In this document: piece by piece, positions 21,407 through 33,012 of the stretch
Numbering within the stretch: the first letter of the stretch is position 1
Layout: each line of letters starts with the position of its first letter
NCBI GenBank assembly: GCA_026018925.1
Contig: JAKSZU010000003.1
Coordinates: 192,861,256 to 192,925,255, forward strand
Source of the DNA: Tupaia tana
Taxonomy: Eukaryota; Chordata; Mammalia; Scandentia; Tupaiidae
Direction of reading: 5' to 3'
Length of the DNA stretch: 64,000 nucleotides
Made by a program: the position numbers and the translations under genes
Notes under the pieces: model-generated
The model's input: the letters and a program-made list of their open reading frames with translations, nothing else
The model's database searches: none
Told to the model about the DNA's origin: nothing

Positions 21407-22199
21407 AAAACTGTCTCCTTTTCTAATTATATGTAAAATTACTATACGTTAAAGGAAAGACTCATTTTAAAAAAATGTGAAAGAATAGAGGGAAAGTAAT
21501 TTAATGGGGCATAACAAAATGTAAATCAATATGTGGTGCTCTTTAATCTGGACTCAGAGTCATGGCTTAATGGTTCTGGATATATGACTCATTAGGACTA
21601 AGAGAAGTTGTAATTTTAAAAAGAACATGATATTTAGGTGACAATTAAAAAGGCATTAAATTACTCTATCCAGCCTTGTATTTCATAAATCTTTAAAAAG
21701 AGTAGCAACAAATATTTGGAACAATGTGACTTGCTTCATCTTTCCTATAATATTTGTAACAACTTTAATGGCCATGATGCTAATGAATGAGTTGCATTCA
21801 TTAAAGATTACTTAAAAGACTTGCAAAGGACTCTAAAAGAGAATGTTATTACAGACCCTCTTAACTATATTAAAACTTGTCTGTTATTGCTCTTTTTTTG
21901 GTGTGTGTGCTTTGGGTGTTTACTTATATATAAAAACTTGTTAATGGCCATGAGTTACATAAATTAAATCTTTAACTGTCTTACTTGATAAAAAAAAAAC
22001 AATTTTGTCAGCTTGTAAAGCATATTTACAGTACAGGCTAAGAGTTTCAAAAAGTGCCCATATTTTCAAGATTGTGTATCTTGAACCTGGACTAGTGAGC
22101 AAGCCAAGGATAAAATGAAGAGTGGGTGCTGTCTGATCAATCATAGTACACGGTCTTCCAGTCATGAGAAGTGGAAAGCTAAGGGAAGAACTGGTATTG
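21407..22199. other. No recognised feature
   Basis: AT-rich sequence. No repeat or gene recognised. Confidence 0.5.
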
Positions 22200-22273
22200 T
22201 TGGGTCATTGGAAAAGTCATGATGTATTTTTCTATGCAGAAATGAATGCGTCATGACTTTGCTGGTGACCCAA
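22200..22273. mobile_element. Mariner-type palindromic MITE, copy 1
   Basis: About 74 bp. TTGGGTCATTGGAAAAGTCATGA at the left and TCATGACTTTGCTGGTGACCCAA at the right are near-perfect inverted repeats around a short centre TATTTTTCTATGCAGAAATG. A TA follows the right end. Length, palindrome and TTGGGT ends resemble mariner-derived MITEs such as human MADE1. Two further copies occur in the window. Confidence 0.85.
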
Positions 22274-23380
22274 TATATGTAGAGTGTTTCTTGTGTGGCT
22301 GGTTCCCTAGAAAGAGCCTCTCTCTACTCTGTGTACTTGCAAATGGCCATTTTGAGATGGACCAAGGTCAAATTTGTAAAGCTTATTATCTTTGAATTTA
22401 TGCTTGTTTCTTTTCTGCTTGTTTGGGAGATCAGTGATTTCTGATCCTAGTTCTGTGTGGTTTTTCAAATATTCCATCAGGTGAAGATTTGTTGCGTGTA
22501 TAGAAAAGGGTTGGTTCTCCCATTGCCATTAGGGTGAGTTGTTTGGGCAAAGCTGGTACTTTCTGTCAGCAAGTGCATATGAGGGAACAAGCTTGCCTCA
22601 GACACCAGCATGGCGAGTTGACTTGGTGGTGCATTCACCCTCTGGGTATCAACAGGGGACAACTAACAAGGAGGGTGATGGTGGGTTTTCTGTATCTAAA
22701 TTATAGAAAAGATCCAAATGCCTTATCAGGAGAAGTCCAGTGAAAGTTCTGAAGGAAAGCCATGGAGCCAATAATTTAGAGCCAGGGAGATGACATTAAA
22801 GTTAAAGTAGATAGAGGATGGGCGGGAGATGTGGACATCTTTGTCTCAGAGTGTTTCTGAAGCTGGAAGATGATAATTCACTGATATTTTTATATTTTAG
22901 GCACCTTACAAAAACACAAGAATCTTGATAAAAATCATGTTCAGTTCTTTCCTACTTACTCTCCCCTATTTTAGGTTTTCTCTCTGTGCTGTCCCTACCA
23001 AATCAGCTTTTCAGCTAGCAGTAAACAATAATTTCTGTATCTTATCTACCTCTAGCTACATCTGTATCTCTAAATATATGACCTTCCCCTCTTTTTTTAA
23101 GGTAAAGAAAGGGGCCCTGTTCTTAAGGAATGTGATTAGATTGTAGGTTTGGACAGAGAGGCTGAAAAACACCTACTAGTTATTTATGCAGGGATGATGC
23201 TTGATTGGAAGTACTACCAAAATATTTTGGGGTGAAGGTTTAATGTAGGAAACAAATACTCAAGAACAGTTCCAAAATCAGTTAAGGATAATAAATAAGG
23301 GAAACTTTATAAATCAACAAAAGCTCCCTAGTAATTTTGTGACAGCTACATTCTGTGAACTGCTGTTTATGTTTCTTCAA
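22274..23380. other. No recognised feature
   Basis: Includes a somewhat GC-richer patch at 22480-22750 with overlapping short frames (69 and 61 codons) that match nothing I know. No splice or promoter context stands out. Confidence 0.45.
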
Positions 23381-23692
23381 ATAGCACCATTATTGGGGAT
23401 AGCTGGTGGCGTATGGGTTATGTTGCTGGCTTCCCATGTGGCCAACAATGGTTTGAGTACTGGACTCTGTGTCTTCAAACTCACGCCAGGCATGTTTGCA
23501 TGCATGCCCAAGAACCCAGGAGGAGAATGGAGGAGAAGAGATTGTGGTGTGACCATCCTGTCTTGGGGGGGGTGGGGGTGGAGGTGACTTCTTACTTTCC
23601 CTTTCACTGTCTATGTTTCTCTGTCTCTCTCCAGTGAGCACACACACCCTAAGTCAAAAACCTTTTTAAATAAATAAATAGCACCAATATTG
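23381..23692 (+). mobile_element. SINE-A, older copy, with target duplication
   Basis: Head GGGGATAGCTGGTGGCGTATGGGTTATGTTGCTGG, diverged body, GGGGGGGTGGGGGTGG expansion in the C/G-rich block, tail AAATAAATAAATA. Flanks ATAGCACCATTATTG (23381-23395) and ATAGCACCAATATTG (23678-23692) differ at one base. Minus-strand open frames of 76-85 codons are SINE-derived. Confidence 0.9.
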
Positions 23693-25212
23693 AAATCTGT
23701 AATTTAAATTGATAAATCAACTCTTTCTTTCTACAGTTTTCTGAATATATTCAAGATGAGATATAATTGATTACTATGAAAGAGTTTACTATGTGCAGCA
23801 TTAGGATTAAAGATAGTGACTTCTTGTGACTGACTTTAAAAAAACATAGTAAAATAGGCTTAACAATTATTATTGTAACCATTTGTTGATGTATGATTCA
23901 GTGTCATTAAATATCTTCACAATATTTGATATTATTAAATTTTGAAAATCAAAACTTTATAGCCATTGCCTCCAAATTAAAATTTCATGTCTCTGTTTCA
24001 TGGTGGAAAAAAGAAAAAAGAGAGAGAGAGAGGAACAACATGACAAAACAAAACAAAACTGATTGAAGAATAAACAAAGTTGATTAAAATTCCCTTGGCG
24101 TTTTAAAATTTTATTTTATTTTTTTACTGACATTGTACTTTTTCTCTTTTTCCATTGGTTTCATAAAGTCATAAAACACTATTCTAAAATCAGATAGAGT
24201 GAAAAGCAATTACATTTTCTAGATATAAAATGCTTTTTGAAATTGATATTTCTTCACTTTTATGACTAAGCTCTTGGTTAGAAAAATGTTACAATAACAC
24301 ATCAGAAATATGATATGTTTAAGAGGCGATTTCATTGTTGTACCAAAATCTATGATAGGGTTTTAGGTTTTAGACCTAGAAGATACATTAGTGATCACCT
24401 CATCTGAATCTTTCATTTTATAGCCAAGGAAAATGAGATACCTAAGGATTTATCTTTCTACCTACCCATCTATCCGCCTAGAACATGCTTTGTTCCATAA
24501 AATGTTATAAAATAGTTTGCAAGAATACATAAAAGATAGAAAGATAACATAAATTGGCAATAGGTGAAAAAGGCAAAGATAAAAAAGAGTAGGGTTATAA
24601 AAAAGAGTTAGCTAAAACTAATTCAGAAAAGTACACCCTTAAATCCCAGGCCATTGATGGCATAAACTACAGATAAGACCTTCATTATTCCACCAGTCAA
24701 TGATTAGAAAGAAATCTGATTAGTTAAGCAATTCAGTTACTACAAAGACAAAAGCTATCAATTGGTTTAGAAGGTGGACCATTATTAATACCATTATTCA
24801 TCACACAAAAAAGAGATGTCTTTTGGGAGCCTTATTAAGGAAACACATCTCAATTAACAGCATCTTCAAAGGCTTCATTGCATGAAATGGGCAACAAATT
24901 GCCTCAGGCCTTTTGTGGTCATTCTCATTACAAACTGATTGCATCTTACGTGGATAAAACAGCTCGCTAAATGATCTGCACTCCTCTGTCAACTGGGACT
25001 GCCTGGGATGGACATTGGTGGGTTTTGTCCCATACAAACCTACCTGAATTTTATTTTATTTTTTAAAATTTAGCTATCAGGGACTCAAACTTTGTTTGTT
25101 TGTTCATTTGTTTTCCAAGTGGTTGAAAAGATAGTTATGATGTGGCAACATGGAATTTCCTGGAGCTCAGCTTTCATTGAAACACTTCATTGAAATATTT
25201 CAGGCATGTGAA
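23693..25212. other. Mostly unassigned
   Basis: AT-rich. A short purine run at 24014-24034. Around 24378-24440 a decayed block containing ATCACCTCATCTGAATC and TTTATAGCCAAGGAAAATGAG resembles the MIR/L2-like 'CATTTTACAGATGAGGAAACTGAG' core. Nothing else recognised. Confidence 0.45.
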
Positions 25213-25345
25213 ACTTCTGAGATGCTTGTTAATAATGTAGGTTTCTGTGCCTCAGATTTATTGATTTAGATTTAGAAAGGTGGGACTTAGCAATCTGCAG
25301 GCAATGCAGTGTGAGTTGCCACATTTTGAGAAATACTGGGCAACC
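25213..25345 (+). mobile_element. MER5A-like hAT relic
   Basis: The order CTTGTTAATAATGTAGGTTTCTGTGCCTCAG, GGACTTAGCAATCTGCAGG and TTTTGAGAAATACTGGG corresponds to the right part of MER5A, a short non-autonomous hAT element of early mammals. Confidence 0.55.
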
Positions 25346-25414
25346 TTTTCGTGGAAAGGATTTTTGTCATTTGATCCTTTAAGGATGGTACCGATATGTT
25401 TCAAGCAGTCTTTT

Positions 25415-25580
25415 ATTTTTAAATGTTTTTATTTATTTGATTCTGTTTTTATACATTTAATCAATGTATATTATTACATCATGCAAAATGAATTTTCCAA
25501 GTATGAATACTCTGTATAAAGAAGGTTTCTTTTTGCTTTCTGCCTTCCAATCTTCCTCCATTTCTCGTAACTATTTTTTT
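25415..25580 (-). mobile_element. L1 3'UTR fragment
   Basis: TTTATTTGATTCTG..., ATTACATCATGCAAAATGAATTTTCC and a pyrimidine-rich end (CTTCCAATCTTCCTCCATTTCTC) follow the order of the other minus-strand L1 ends, but the match is loose. Confidence 0.5.
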
Positions 25581-25594
25581 AAAAATAACAATTT

Positions 25595-25638
25595 TATTTA
25601 AGTTGATTTATTTACTTATTTTAATTTGACCAGAGAGG

Positions 25639-25690
<52 letters not shown>

Positions 25691-25783
25691 TGAGAAAGTA
25701 AGCCACTAAGTCCAAGACTCAAACCGTGGTCGTCCATGTGAGAGTCCAGAGCCCTTAACCACCACATCACCTGCTGGCCCCTC
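25595..25783 (-). mobile_element. SINE-B with long (GA)n
   Basis: Short SINE: (TTTA)-rich tail, TAATTTGACCAGAGAG, an uninterrupted (GA)n of about 44 bp, then the tRNA-like head ending in TGCTGGCCCC. It lacks the central body of SINE-A. On its own strand the head reads GGGGCCAGCAGGTGATGTGGTGGTTAAGG with B-box GGTTTGAGTC. Confidence 0.88.
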
Positions 25784-26388
25784 TACTGACTCTTTACAGT
25801 TTAAATAATTGCTGGTTTCAGAGTTAGATAGAAAATTCTCCCTGGATAGAACTCAGATTTCCCGTTACCCCAGGCAAATATACATTATTAACACTTTTTA
25901 AAATGTTTATCTTTTGCAATATTATTGAAGGAGTGACAAAAATAAGGGTAAAAGATTACCCTGGAACAAGGAGAAATCCAGCTTCACTGAGGTAAGATGT
26001 TAAAGCTTTCTAACTTTGGCTCTATTTCTCCAGTTCTGTATCTCCATTGTTTAAAGAAGGTAAAACAGGAGAAAATGGGCTAATAGTCTAGGCAAGACAC
26101 AGACTTCTGGTAGGGTTAGAAATATTTTATCCCTGAAATTGTTTACAGTTGTTGACAAGTGGTGATTAAAAGAAGAAAACCAGTTTTAGTTGGTTTTAAA
26201 ATTTCTTATAGACAATGCACTTGTTTACCACCAGCACTAGAGTGGACAGCATCCTTTCTTCCCTCTCATGGGACACTACTCTTGAGTCATATTGAAGAGT
26301 ATCTATGTTTGGGGTGAGAGGGAAGGTGGAGAGAATGGAGTAGGAAGAGAAGGTTTTCTTTACGCTATCACTTTACTGTGTACTTGCT

Positions 26389-26575
26389 ATTCAGATGGTG
26401 GTCCTTGGACCAGTAGCACTTGATCATTGGTCCTTATTCCAGATCTATTGAATCAGAGTTATCATTTTAACAAAATAATACCAGTCCTTCTCACACATCA
26501 AAGTCTGTAAAGTACTGCTCTAGGACAGCACTTCTCAAAATTTCATGAGCATTAAACTCATCCAAAGGGAGAGTG
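26389..26575 (+). mobile_element. MER5A-like relic, followed by start of a second in opposite sense
   Basis: GGTGGTCCTTGGACCAGTAGCA, CTATTGAATCAGAG and TCAAAGTCTGTAAAGTACTG (26389-26521) follow MER5A order. From 26522, AGCACTTCTCAAAATTTCATGAGCATTAAA reads like the end of another MER5A in reverse. Confidence 0.5.
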
Positions 26576-27099
26576 CTCATAGATTAGGCCAATGAATTGC
26601 ACTAATAAGCTCCATTAGTAAAATTTGTTTCCTTACAATGCCATTTCACAATTTGAATAATGAGTGTAGAAAAAAATGCTTCAATTTTTTTAAATAGAAT
26701 TTACCTTTCTTACCTCAAAAGTGGTACTTTTGTTATAGTTGATGAACCCACATTGACATGTCATTGCCACTAAAAGCTCATGGCTTACATCAGAGTTCAC
26801 TTTTCATGGTGTATAGTCTTTGAGTTTTGACAAATGTAGAATAGCATGTATCCACTATTGTAGTATCATACAGGATGGCTTTGCTGCCTAAAAATACTTT
26901 AACATAACTTAAATAAATTTAAATTCTACTTACTTATGTCTATTCATTTCTCTTTCCCTTAAATCTGTGACAACCAATGATCGTTAACTGTCTGCATAGT
27001 TTTAGTTTTTCCTAAGTGACATATACTAGAACTCATACAGTAACCTTTTTAGATCATCTCCTTTCGCTTAGTAATATACATTTAAGTTTCCTCCATGTC

Positions 27100-27235
27100 T
27101 TTTCTTTTCTCTCTCTCTTTTTTATTACACATAATTACTGTACATCTTTACAGTGTGCAAAGTGTTTTTTTCCCAGCATGGAAACACTGCCTATTAGTCA
27201 AGTCAAAGATTTTACCATATCACTCATTTATTTTT
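27100..27235 (-). mobile_element. Younger L1 tail nested in ancient L1
   Basis: CCCAGCATGGAAACACTGCC and AGTCAAAGATTTTACCATATCACTCATTTATTTTTAGCA align with the 3'UTR at 10805-10880 of the lineage-specific L1. The flanking ancient L1 reads CCTCCATGTCTTTT before it and ACTAGATAATATTCTCTTGTCTAG after it, which are normally adjacent. Confidence 0.7.
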
Positions 27236-27305
27236 AGCACTAGATAATATTCTCTTGTCTAGATGTACCACAGTCTGTTCATTCACCTATTGAAGTTCGT
27301 GGTTG

Positions 27306-27339
27306 TTTCCAAATTTTGACAATTTCCAAATTTTGACAA
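27306..27339. repeat. Exact 17-bp tandem duplication
   Basis: TTTCCAAATTTTGACAA is present twice head to tail. It lies inside the ancient L1, whose consensus has one copy of 'CCAAGTTTTGGCAATTATGAA' here. Confidence 0.92.
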
Positions 27340-27839
27340 TTATGAAAAGAGCAGCCCTGCATATCTATGTACATGTTTCTGTGTGGACATAGGATTTCAA
27401 TATTTTTGGATAAATACAAAGAGCACAATTGTTGCATTCATGGTACTAATATGTTCAGTTTTCTAAGAATCTTCTAAAGTACCCTCCAAAGTGACTATAC
27501 CATTTTGTATTCCCACCAGTAATGGATGTGGGTTCTTGTTCCATATCCTACCAGCATTCAATATTTGTCACTATGTTGCATTTTGGCTATCCTAGTAGAT
27601 GTGTAGTGGTATCTCATTCTAATTTGCAGTTACCTAATTACATATGATATTGAGCATATTTTTATGTTTATTTTCCATCTGTGTATTTTCTTTATATCTT
27701 GGCATTAAAAATATTCCATGTACTTTCTTCCTCTATGAGATAGATCTTTTGCAAGTATTTTCTCCTTGTCCTTGACTTGTCTTCCCATTCTTTTGAGAAA
27801 AGAATGGCCTTCTTATATGGGCCACATAGATTCATCTGA

Positions 27840-28085
27840 AGTGTTCTAAAAGATGCTAATTCCCTGGGACCCATCTCCAGAGTCTATGGAAATTCCTGAG
27901 CTATGCCGAACTACTTTTTGTTTGTCTACATCAAGGGTTCCAGTGATGGGGCCCAAGCTGATGGGGCTGAGCTGTGGCCTGCCAACTGCTGTTCCCATCT
28001 GCCATGCTCGTGTGTCAGACACAAGGCTGATAAATAAACTTTACTCTGTTCTTGGGGGCTCCAGCCTCCACTCACACCATTGAAG
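27840..28085 (+). repeat. Possible retroviral LTR fragment
   Basis: GC-richer patch with a poly(A) signal context GATAAATAAACTTTACTCTG followed by TTCTTGGGGGCTCCAGCCTCC, which looks like the R/U5 end of an old endogenous retrovirus LTR. No second LTR, primer-binding site or viral gene is visible. It could also be an unrelated old repeat. Confidence 0.35.
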
Positions 28086-28266
28086 AAAGTGGTTAGCATA
28101 AGACTTTTCCCTGATTTTCTCTGTTACTAGAGACATGTAGCAAAAGGTTCCTAAATAATGAAGGATCCAGTGGTTTAACCTGTCATTCATAAAATTTTTT
28201 CTGGTCTCTTACTTTTTGTAGAGCACCAGGTTTAAATAGTTTTAAGACAAAATTCTGACCTTCAAG

Positions 28267-28545
28267 AAGACTACAATTCGTCGGGAACCAGCAGTTAGTG
28301 TAATGGCTATGTCGCTGGACTCCCATGTAGTCGACCCGGTGGCTTAGAACTCACGCCGTGTGCGTGTGCGTGCGTGCCCAAGATCCCGAGAGGAGAATGG
28401 AGGAGAAGGGATTGCAGCATGATCATCCCCCCTGGGGGGTGATTTCTCGCTTTCTGTCTCTATGTCTCTCTCTGTCTGTCTGGTGAGCGCATGCGCCCTG
28501 TAGCGAAAACCTCTGGAAAAAAAAAAAAAAAAGACTACAATTCGT
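28267..28545 (+). mobile_element. SINE-A lacking its B-box, 15-bp target duplication
   Basis: The A-box region TTAGTGTAATGG is intact, but the head runs from GTCGACC directly into CGGTGGC: about 20 bp holding the B-box are gone. In full copies this stretch is bounded by two GACC tetramers. The body and tail are full length. Target repeats AAGACTACAATTCGT at 28267-28281 and 28531-28545 are identical. Confidence 0.94.
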
Positions 28546-28656
28546 TTGGGTGGTTAGGGCTTTTGGTCCCAAGTTCCCCAGCTATGGCTATACGAAAATA
28601 TCATTTTCTATTTTTAAACTTTTGCATATGCCTCCTACACTATTTAAAAATATTTT

Positions 28657-28800
28657 GGGGGGCTGGCAGTTGGCATGGTGGTTGGAGGCGCTGGATTCCC
28701 ACATGGCCAACCACAGTTCAAATCCCAGACCTGGTGGCTTGTTTTCTCGCTTTCTCTTTCTCTCTGTGTCTTATTCTGGTCAAATTTTAAATAATAATAG
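28657..28800 (+). mobile_element. SINE-B
   Basis: Short form: GGGGCTGGCAGTTGGCATGGTGGTTGG head, B-box CAGTTCAAATCCC, GACCTGGTGGCTTG, then CT-rich segment, TTCTGGTCAAATTTTAAATAATAATAG. No central body. Confidence 0.85.
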
Positions 28801-29345
28801 GAGAAATAAGTAGAAATAAATAAATATTTAAAAAGAAGTCATTTAAAAATACTTAAAAATTCAGTATGAAGTGAAATTATAAGACATATGAAATGAAAGC
28901 TGTTTTCATTGAAAAAAAATGAGGATTTACCTGGAGCATCACCAGTCTCCCTCTTCTCTCATCTGGTGGCAACTGATGTATTTTATTAGCAACCCACTGT
29001 AAGGAACACATTTAAAAAGCTCATTACTTTATGTTATTTGACTCATTGTCTTCCTCTCCACTTAGTCTTGCAAATATCAGGAATTACCTTCATGTCCATA
29101 TTAGCAACCTATCCAGGGCCTAGCCTCTTTGATTCCAGATGTCTTCAACTGCAGTGTGATCTGCAGGCTAATCAACTTCATCTTTCTACTTCAGTGATCA
29201 CGTTGAAACTGCTTGCTTCCTGAAGTTTTAAACTCCTTGATGCTTGACGCTGATAAAGGTCCATCTACCATGTTCTCTCTTTTCTACCCAACTACCTCAC
29301 ACTCATCAAGCCTGTTTTTAGATATTGTCACCTCTGCCAATTTTT
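28801..29345. other. Unassigned sequence
   Basis: The 29040-29330 part is pyrimidine-rich and less AT-rich, and may be a relic of an old LINE or LTR. I could not place it. Frames of 61 and 91 codons look random. Confidence 0.4.
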
Positions 29346-29349
29346 TATT

Positions 29350-29400
<51 letters not shown>

Positions 29401-29405
29401 TTTTG
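29346..29405. repeat. (TTTA)n microsatellite
   Basis: About 14 nearly perfect TTTA units, probably the A-tail of a minus-strand retroelement whose body I cannot identify. Confidence 0.93.
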
Positions 29406-30052
29406 GTCTAGCAGCTTCTTTTGACCACTGTTCCCCACCCTTTTTTTATTTTCTAGTCTGGGAAGTCATTAGAATAATTTTCTCATAAGCACTAGTTTCT
29501 ATCCCCCTCTGTTCTTTTCCTGCTCTGTTGAGGCAGATGGGGCACTTTTCCTAGTCCTCCTCTCTGTTTCTAGTCCTGCAGTAAGAATAGAATTCTTAGC
29601 TTTTATTCCTGCACTTGCTTCTTTCAGGAGAAGAGGAAGGACTTACTGACTGGCAAATTTTGGAGAAGATATAAACAAGTTTAGATGCTCTTTCTAGGTC
29701 CTCTTTGGGGTTTTCCTGCTTGCAGAGAGAGTATATTCTGCTCTGCTCCTCCTTAAAAGGAAGGGTGTTTAATACTGTCTAAATTCTGGGTCATCCTGCA
29801 AGCTAGCTTTTATCATTAAAGGTTGTTATATATTTTTCCCTCTTCTATCAAAATTAAGACAGCCCCCAACTCTGGATCAATTCTTACATAGAATTTCTCT
29901 GTTTCTTTACTTGGCAAAGTGTAGCAGAAAGAAAATTATAAACAAGAACTACTTACTGGTATTGTAAATTCATGGTAGACCCTAGGTGATGCTGGACAAT
30001 TCTTCCCTTGCTGTTGGGGAATACTTTTCTCAGGGTTTTTTTTTGTTTGTTT

Positions 30053-30053
<1 letters not shown>

Positions 30054-30101
<48 letters not shown>
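30054..30101. repeat. 48-base poly-T run without SINE body
   Basis: An uninterrupted T-run preceded by TTTGTTTGTTTG. No SINE-A or SINE-B sequence follows. Similar short words (CAATTCTTCCCTTG at 29997, CAATTATTCCTTG at 30108) lie on both sides and may be a target duplication of a drastically truncated insertion. Confidence 0.8.
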
Positions 30102-30104
<3 letters not shown>

Positions 30105-30779
30105 AGCTCAATTATTCCTTGTTTTTCTGAAATCTTTGCCTACCCTGGCCGTGACCAGCAGGAAACATCATTTCCTAAACATCAAGAAGCTCATGGATGT
30201 GAAGGTCCTCAAATATCTACCCATACCTATAATCTTACGTTATCACTGCCTGTCTTCTCTGTCTTCCCTCTTCTTTTAGGAGAAGCATCTCTCCTCTCTC
30301 CTCAGTTCTATTTTAGGTTAATTTCTGCATTTTCCTATCTTTTTGTTTTCCTTTGTGTCTTTAATCCATTGAGCAAACCCACAGTCAAACTAAGAATTGA
30401 ATTTGGAGGTTGGGTTTTGATATTTATCAAGAAGCACCACTTTCATTTATTCAGATGGGTTTTGGAACTCAGGGCTGTCTCTGGAAATGGTCAATGTGAA
30501 TGAGCAGGACCCCAGTAAAAAGCAAACTTATAGGTGCACCATTGCTAAAGGAGGAAATTATAGTGGGATTGAAATGCTATATTTTTCCATATGTATCCAA
30601 AGGGAACAGTCACAGGGGAAAAAAGGGAAATCCAAAGACTGAGTGGATAGTGCTTCTTGAACATGTAATAGTGGAAACATCATGATATCATAGTATATTG
30701 ATCTATTGACCAAATGCCTGATTGTAGAAACTGTAATTAGACATACTTTTGAGAACATATTTATGTAAGTAGTACTACT
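30102..30779. other. No recognised feature
   Basis: Includes a frame of 150 codons starting in the poly-T run (30051-30503); its first 17 residues are homopolymer Phe and the rest matches nothing I know. No promoter or splice context. Confidence 0.45.
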
Positions 30780-31006
30780 TTTCATTTTATTGCCAGAGAG
30801 AGAAAGAGAGAGAGTGAGAATCTGAGCACTCTCCCAATGGAATGTGTCTTGGAGCAATCCTTTTTCCTCAATTTCTCCAATCCGTCAGGATTTAGGACAC
30901 ACATGCCCATGTACCTCATGTATTTTTCAAGCCTCTAGAGCCGAGATTTGAACCATGGTTGCCATGTGGGATCTGGCTCACTATGTAGGCTCGAGGGCCA
31001 ACCTAG
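30780..31006 (-). mobile_element. SINE-A, old diverged copy
   Basis: Minus strand: TTATTGCCAGAGAGAGAAAGAG, then TTCCTCAATTTCTCC (decayed body), ACACATGCCCATGTACC, GAGATTTGAACCATGGTTG (B-box) and the head end GGGCCAACC. Many indels. Confidence 0.75.
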
Positions 31007-31073
31007 TAGTACTACCTTTTAATATGTAATGAGAATTAAAATTGTATGTAATAAAAGCAGGGGGAAGATTCTG

Positions 31074-31250
31074 TGGGGCCAGCTAGGGGCATGGTGGACA
31101 AGGTGTCTGGATCCAACATGACTGACTTTATGGTTTGAGTCCCCGACTTGGTGGCTTGAAAAGTTACAACATGTGTGTGTGTGCTTATTTAAAATCCTGA
31201 AAGGAGAATGGAGGAAAGGGGCTTGTGGTGTGACCATCCCTTTGTAGGGA

Positions 31251-31294
<44 letters not shown>

Positions 31295-31331
31295 GAGTGC
31301 ACATGCCTCATAGCAAAACTAAAACTAAACA
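31074..31331 (+). mobile_element. SINE-A, older copy with (CT)n expansion
   Basis: Head GGGGCCAGCTAGGGGCATGGTGGACAAGG, B-box GGTTTGAGTCCCC, body GAAAGGAGAATGGAGGAAAGGGG, and a (CT)n of about 38 bp at 31254-31291 in place of the usual interrupted CTGTCT stretch. The tail is AAAACTAAAACTAAACAAAAATTT. Confidence 0.88.
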
Positions 31332-32635
31332 AAAATTTAAAAATCCTTTAGACTGGTACTATGTTCTAAGAATCCAAATGTCTTTGTCTTTAATTAAAAA
31401 TATTTCTCAAATCAGTCTCCTTAGGTGTTTCCTACTAAGAGCTTTCCCCCCTCAATTTGCCTTGACTTGAAAGCTGTTGAGTTTCCATTTTTTAATAAAT
31501 AAATCTCACCTTTTCACTAATGTTTTTATACCAGCCTCTGTAGCTTCCTGGACTTAACAGCTCTCCTCATTTTGCCATCTGCTGTTTCCTACTTCCGTCA
31601 ACAATGGTAACAGATTAAGACTTCTGCATTCAAAATAAAAGTACATTCTGGGGCATGCCTTTAATCTTATTTTTCACATGTAACTTATTGTTATCAGTCA
31701 CATACTATTGACCATTGAGCACTGCTCTAATAATATTTAAAAAGAAAATAATGCATGATTGTTGATAATTAAAGTGTTTTTATTTTATATTGTACATAGT
31801 TAGGGAACTGAATTATCAACATCCTTATTTGGTTAATTAAACATCCATGATCTTGGAAACACTCGGATATAAATGATAAATGTCAGAAACTGTCATGTTG
31901 TAAAGCTGTATACTTTCTTCAAAACACAAAACTTCATTTTCAAATAATATAAAAAATAGAAGTAATGAAGGAAAAATTGTGCACATTGTAAGCAAAAGTA
32001 CTATGCTTTAATTTTTATGCCAATGATTTTTCAGGCCAAGTCAAGGGGGAAAATACCACAGTTGAAAATGCCTAGACATACTCACATTGCAACTTGTTTA
32101 TTTTAATCAGGATAAATTAATGTGTTGCAACTCTATGTCAAGAGCCACATTACAATTCCAAAAAACAACTCATAAATCACAAAGAAAGTACCAAGAAAAG
32201 GAACAGTGGAGGAAATCTTAAGAGACATTGTAATAGCATAATTGGCAATACAAATTGTCAAGCTCTGAACAGATCAGAAGATGCAGCTTTTGCCAACAAT
32301 AACAGAAAGGAAAAATGCTTTCCATGGTAAATCCTAGAATAGGGAGTGTGGCTGCATAGCTATTAAAGAGCCCATTGAGATAAATTAAAATAAAGCATAC
32401 TTTATATCTTATATATCACATTATTAGAGGTAATTTATGAAGATTTAGATATATCTACAAAATACTTAAATGAATAAGGGCTAGTAGACATCATTTTTAT
32501 TTCAAATTTTGATTCAGACTTATGGCAATGATTAAAGGAAATTATATTTAATTCACATATCTTTAAAAATTTCACAGTTACTATCATTTCCAAAGATACT
32601 AAAAATTTTAAGCAGTTTATCTTTTTTCTACAGGT
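31332..32635. other. No recognised feature
   Basis: AT-rich, no repeat family or gene recognised. Confidence 0.5.
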
Positions 32636-33012
32636 GGTGTATTAGTCAGCTTTTGCAGTGGTGACAAACAACTCCAATATCTCAATGGTTTATGAGAACA
32701 AATTTATTTCTATAACTCATATTACAAGATAGCTGCAAGTCAGCTGCTCTGCCTTGGCTAGTCTCAGTTGGCTAAGCTTCATAAATCTCCCTACTCCAGG
32801 GCCCCAACTGAAGGAGCAAGGCCTACTTGGATTATGCTATTCTCATGACAGAATACATGACCTCCAGAATACGAGAAAGGCAGAGCTTAATCATGGAAAC
32901 ATAATTTATGCCTCTGCCAGAAGTGGCCTAAATCATGTCTGCTCACGTTCTGTTGGCCAGAATGTCACAAGGCCAGCCCTGAAATCAGTAGAGATAGAAG
33001 CATATTTCTTCT
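32636..33012 (+). repeat. Ancient interspersed repeat, family not named
   Basis: GTATTAGTCAGCTTTTGCAG, GACAAACAACTCCAATATCTCAATGG, TTTATTTCT, CAAGTCAGCTGCTCTGCC, CAACTGAAGGAGCAAGGCC, TTCTCATGACAGA and TTGGCCAGAATGTCACAAGGCC occur in the same order in many copies of a very old, well-known placental repeat. The 87-codon frame here (32754-33017) is part of it. Confidence 0.6.

Larger units (their letters stand above)
26740..27810 (-). mobile_element. Ancient L1 3' part
   Basis: Minus-strand L1 of an old type. Motifs in order: CAACCAATGATCGTTAACTGTCTGCATAGTTTTAG, CTTAGTAATATACATTTAAG, GATGTACCACAGTCTGTTCATTCACC, GTGTAGTGGTATCTCATTCTAATTTGCA, and GCAAGTATTTTCTCC. These are the 3'UTR and ORF2 end of ancestral mammalian L1s. 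It is split by a younger L1 tail at 27100-27235. Confidence 0.85.

Noticed and set aside
27840..28085. A complete endogenous retrovirus
   Set aside because: Only a possible LTR end is visible. No partner LTR, primer-binding site or gag/pol/env-like frame was found.
30051..30503. 150-codon frame beginning with a run of Phe
   Set aside because: It starts within a 48-T run; the remainder has no recognisable domain and no gene context.
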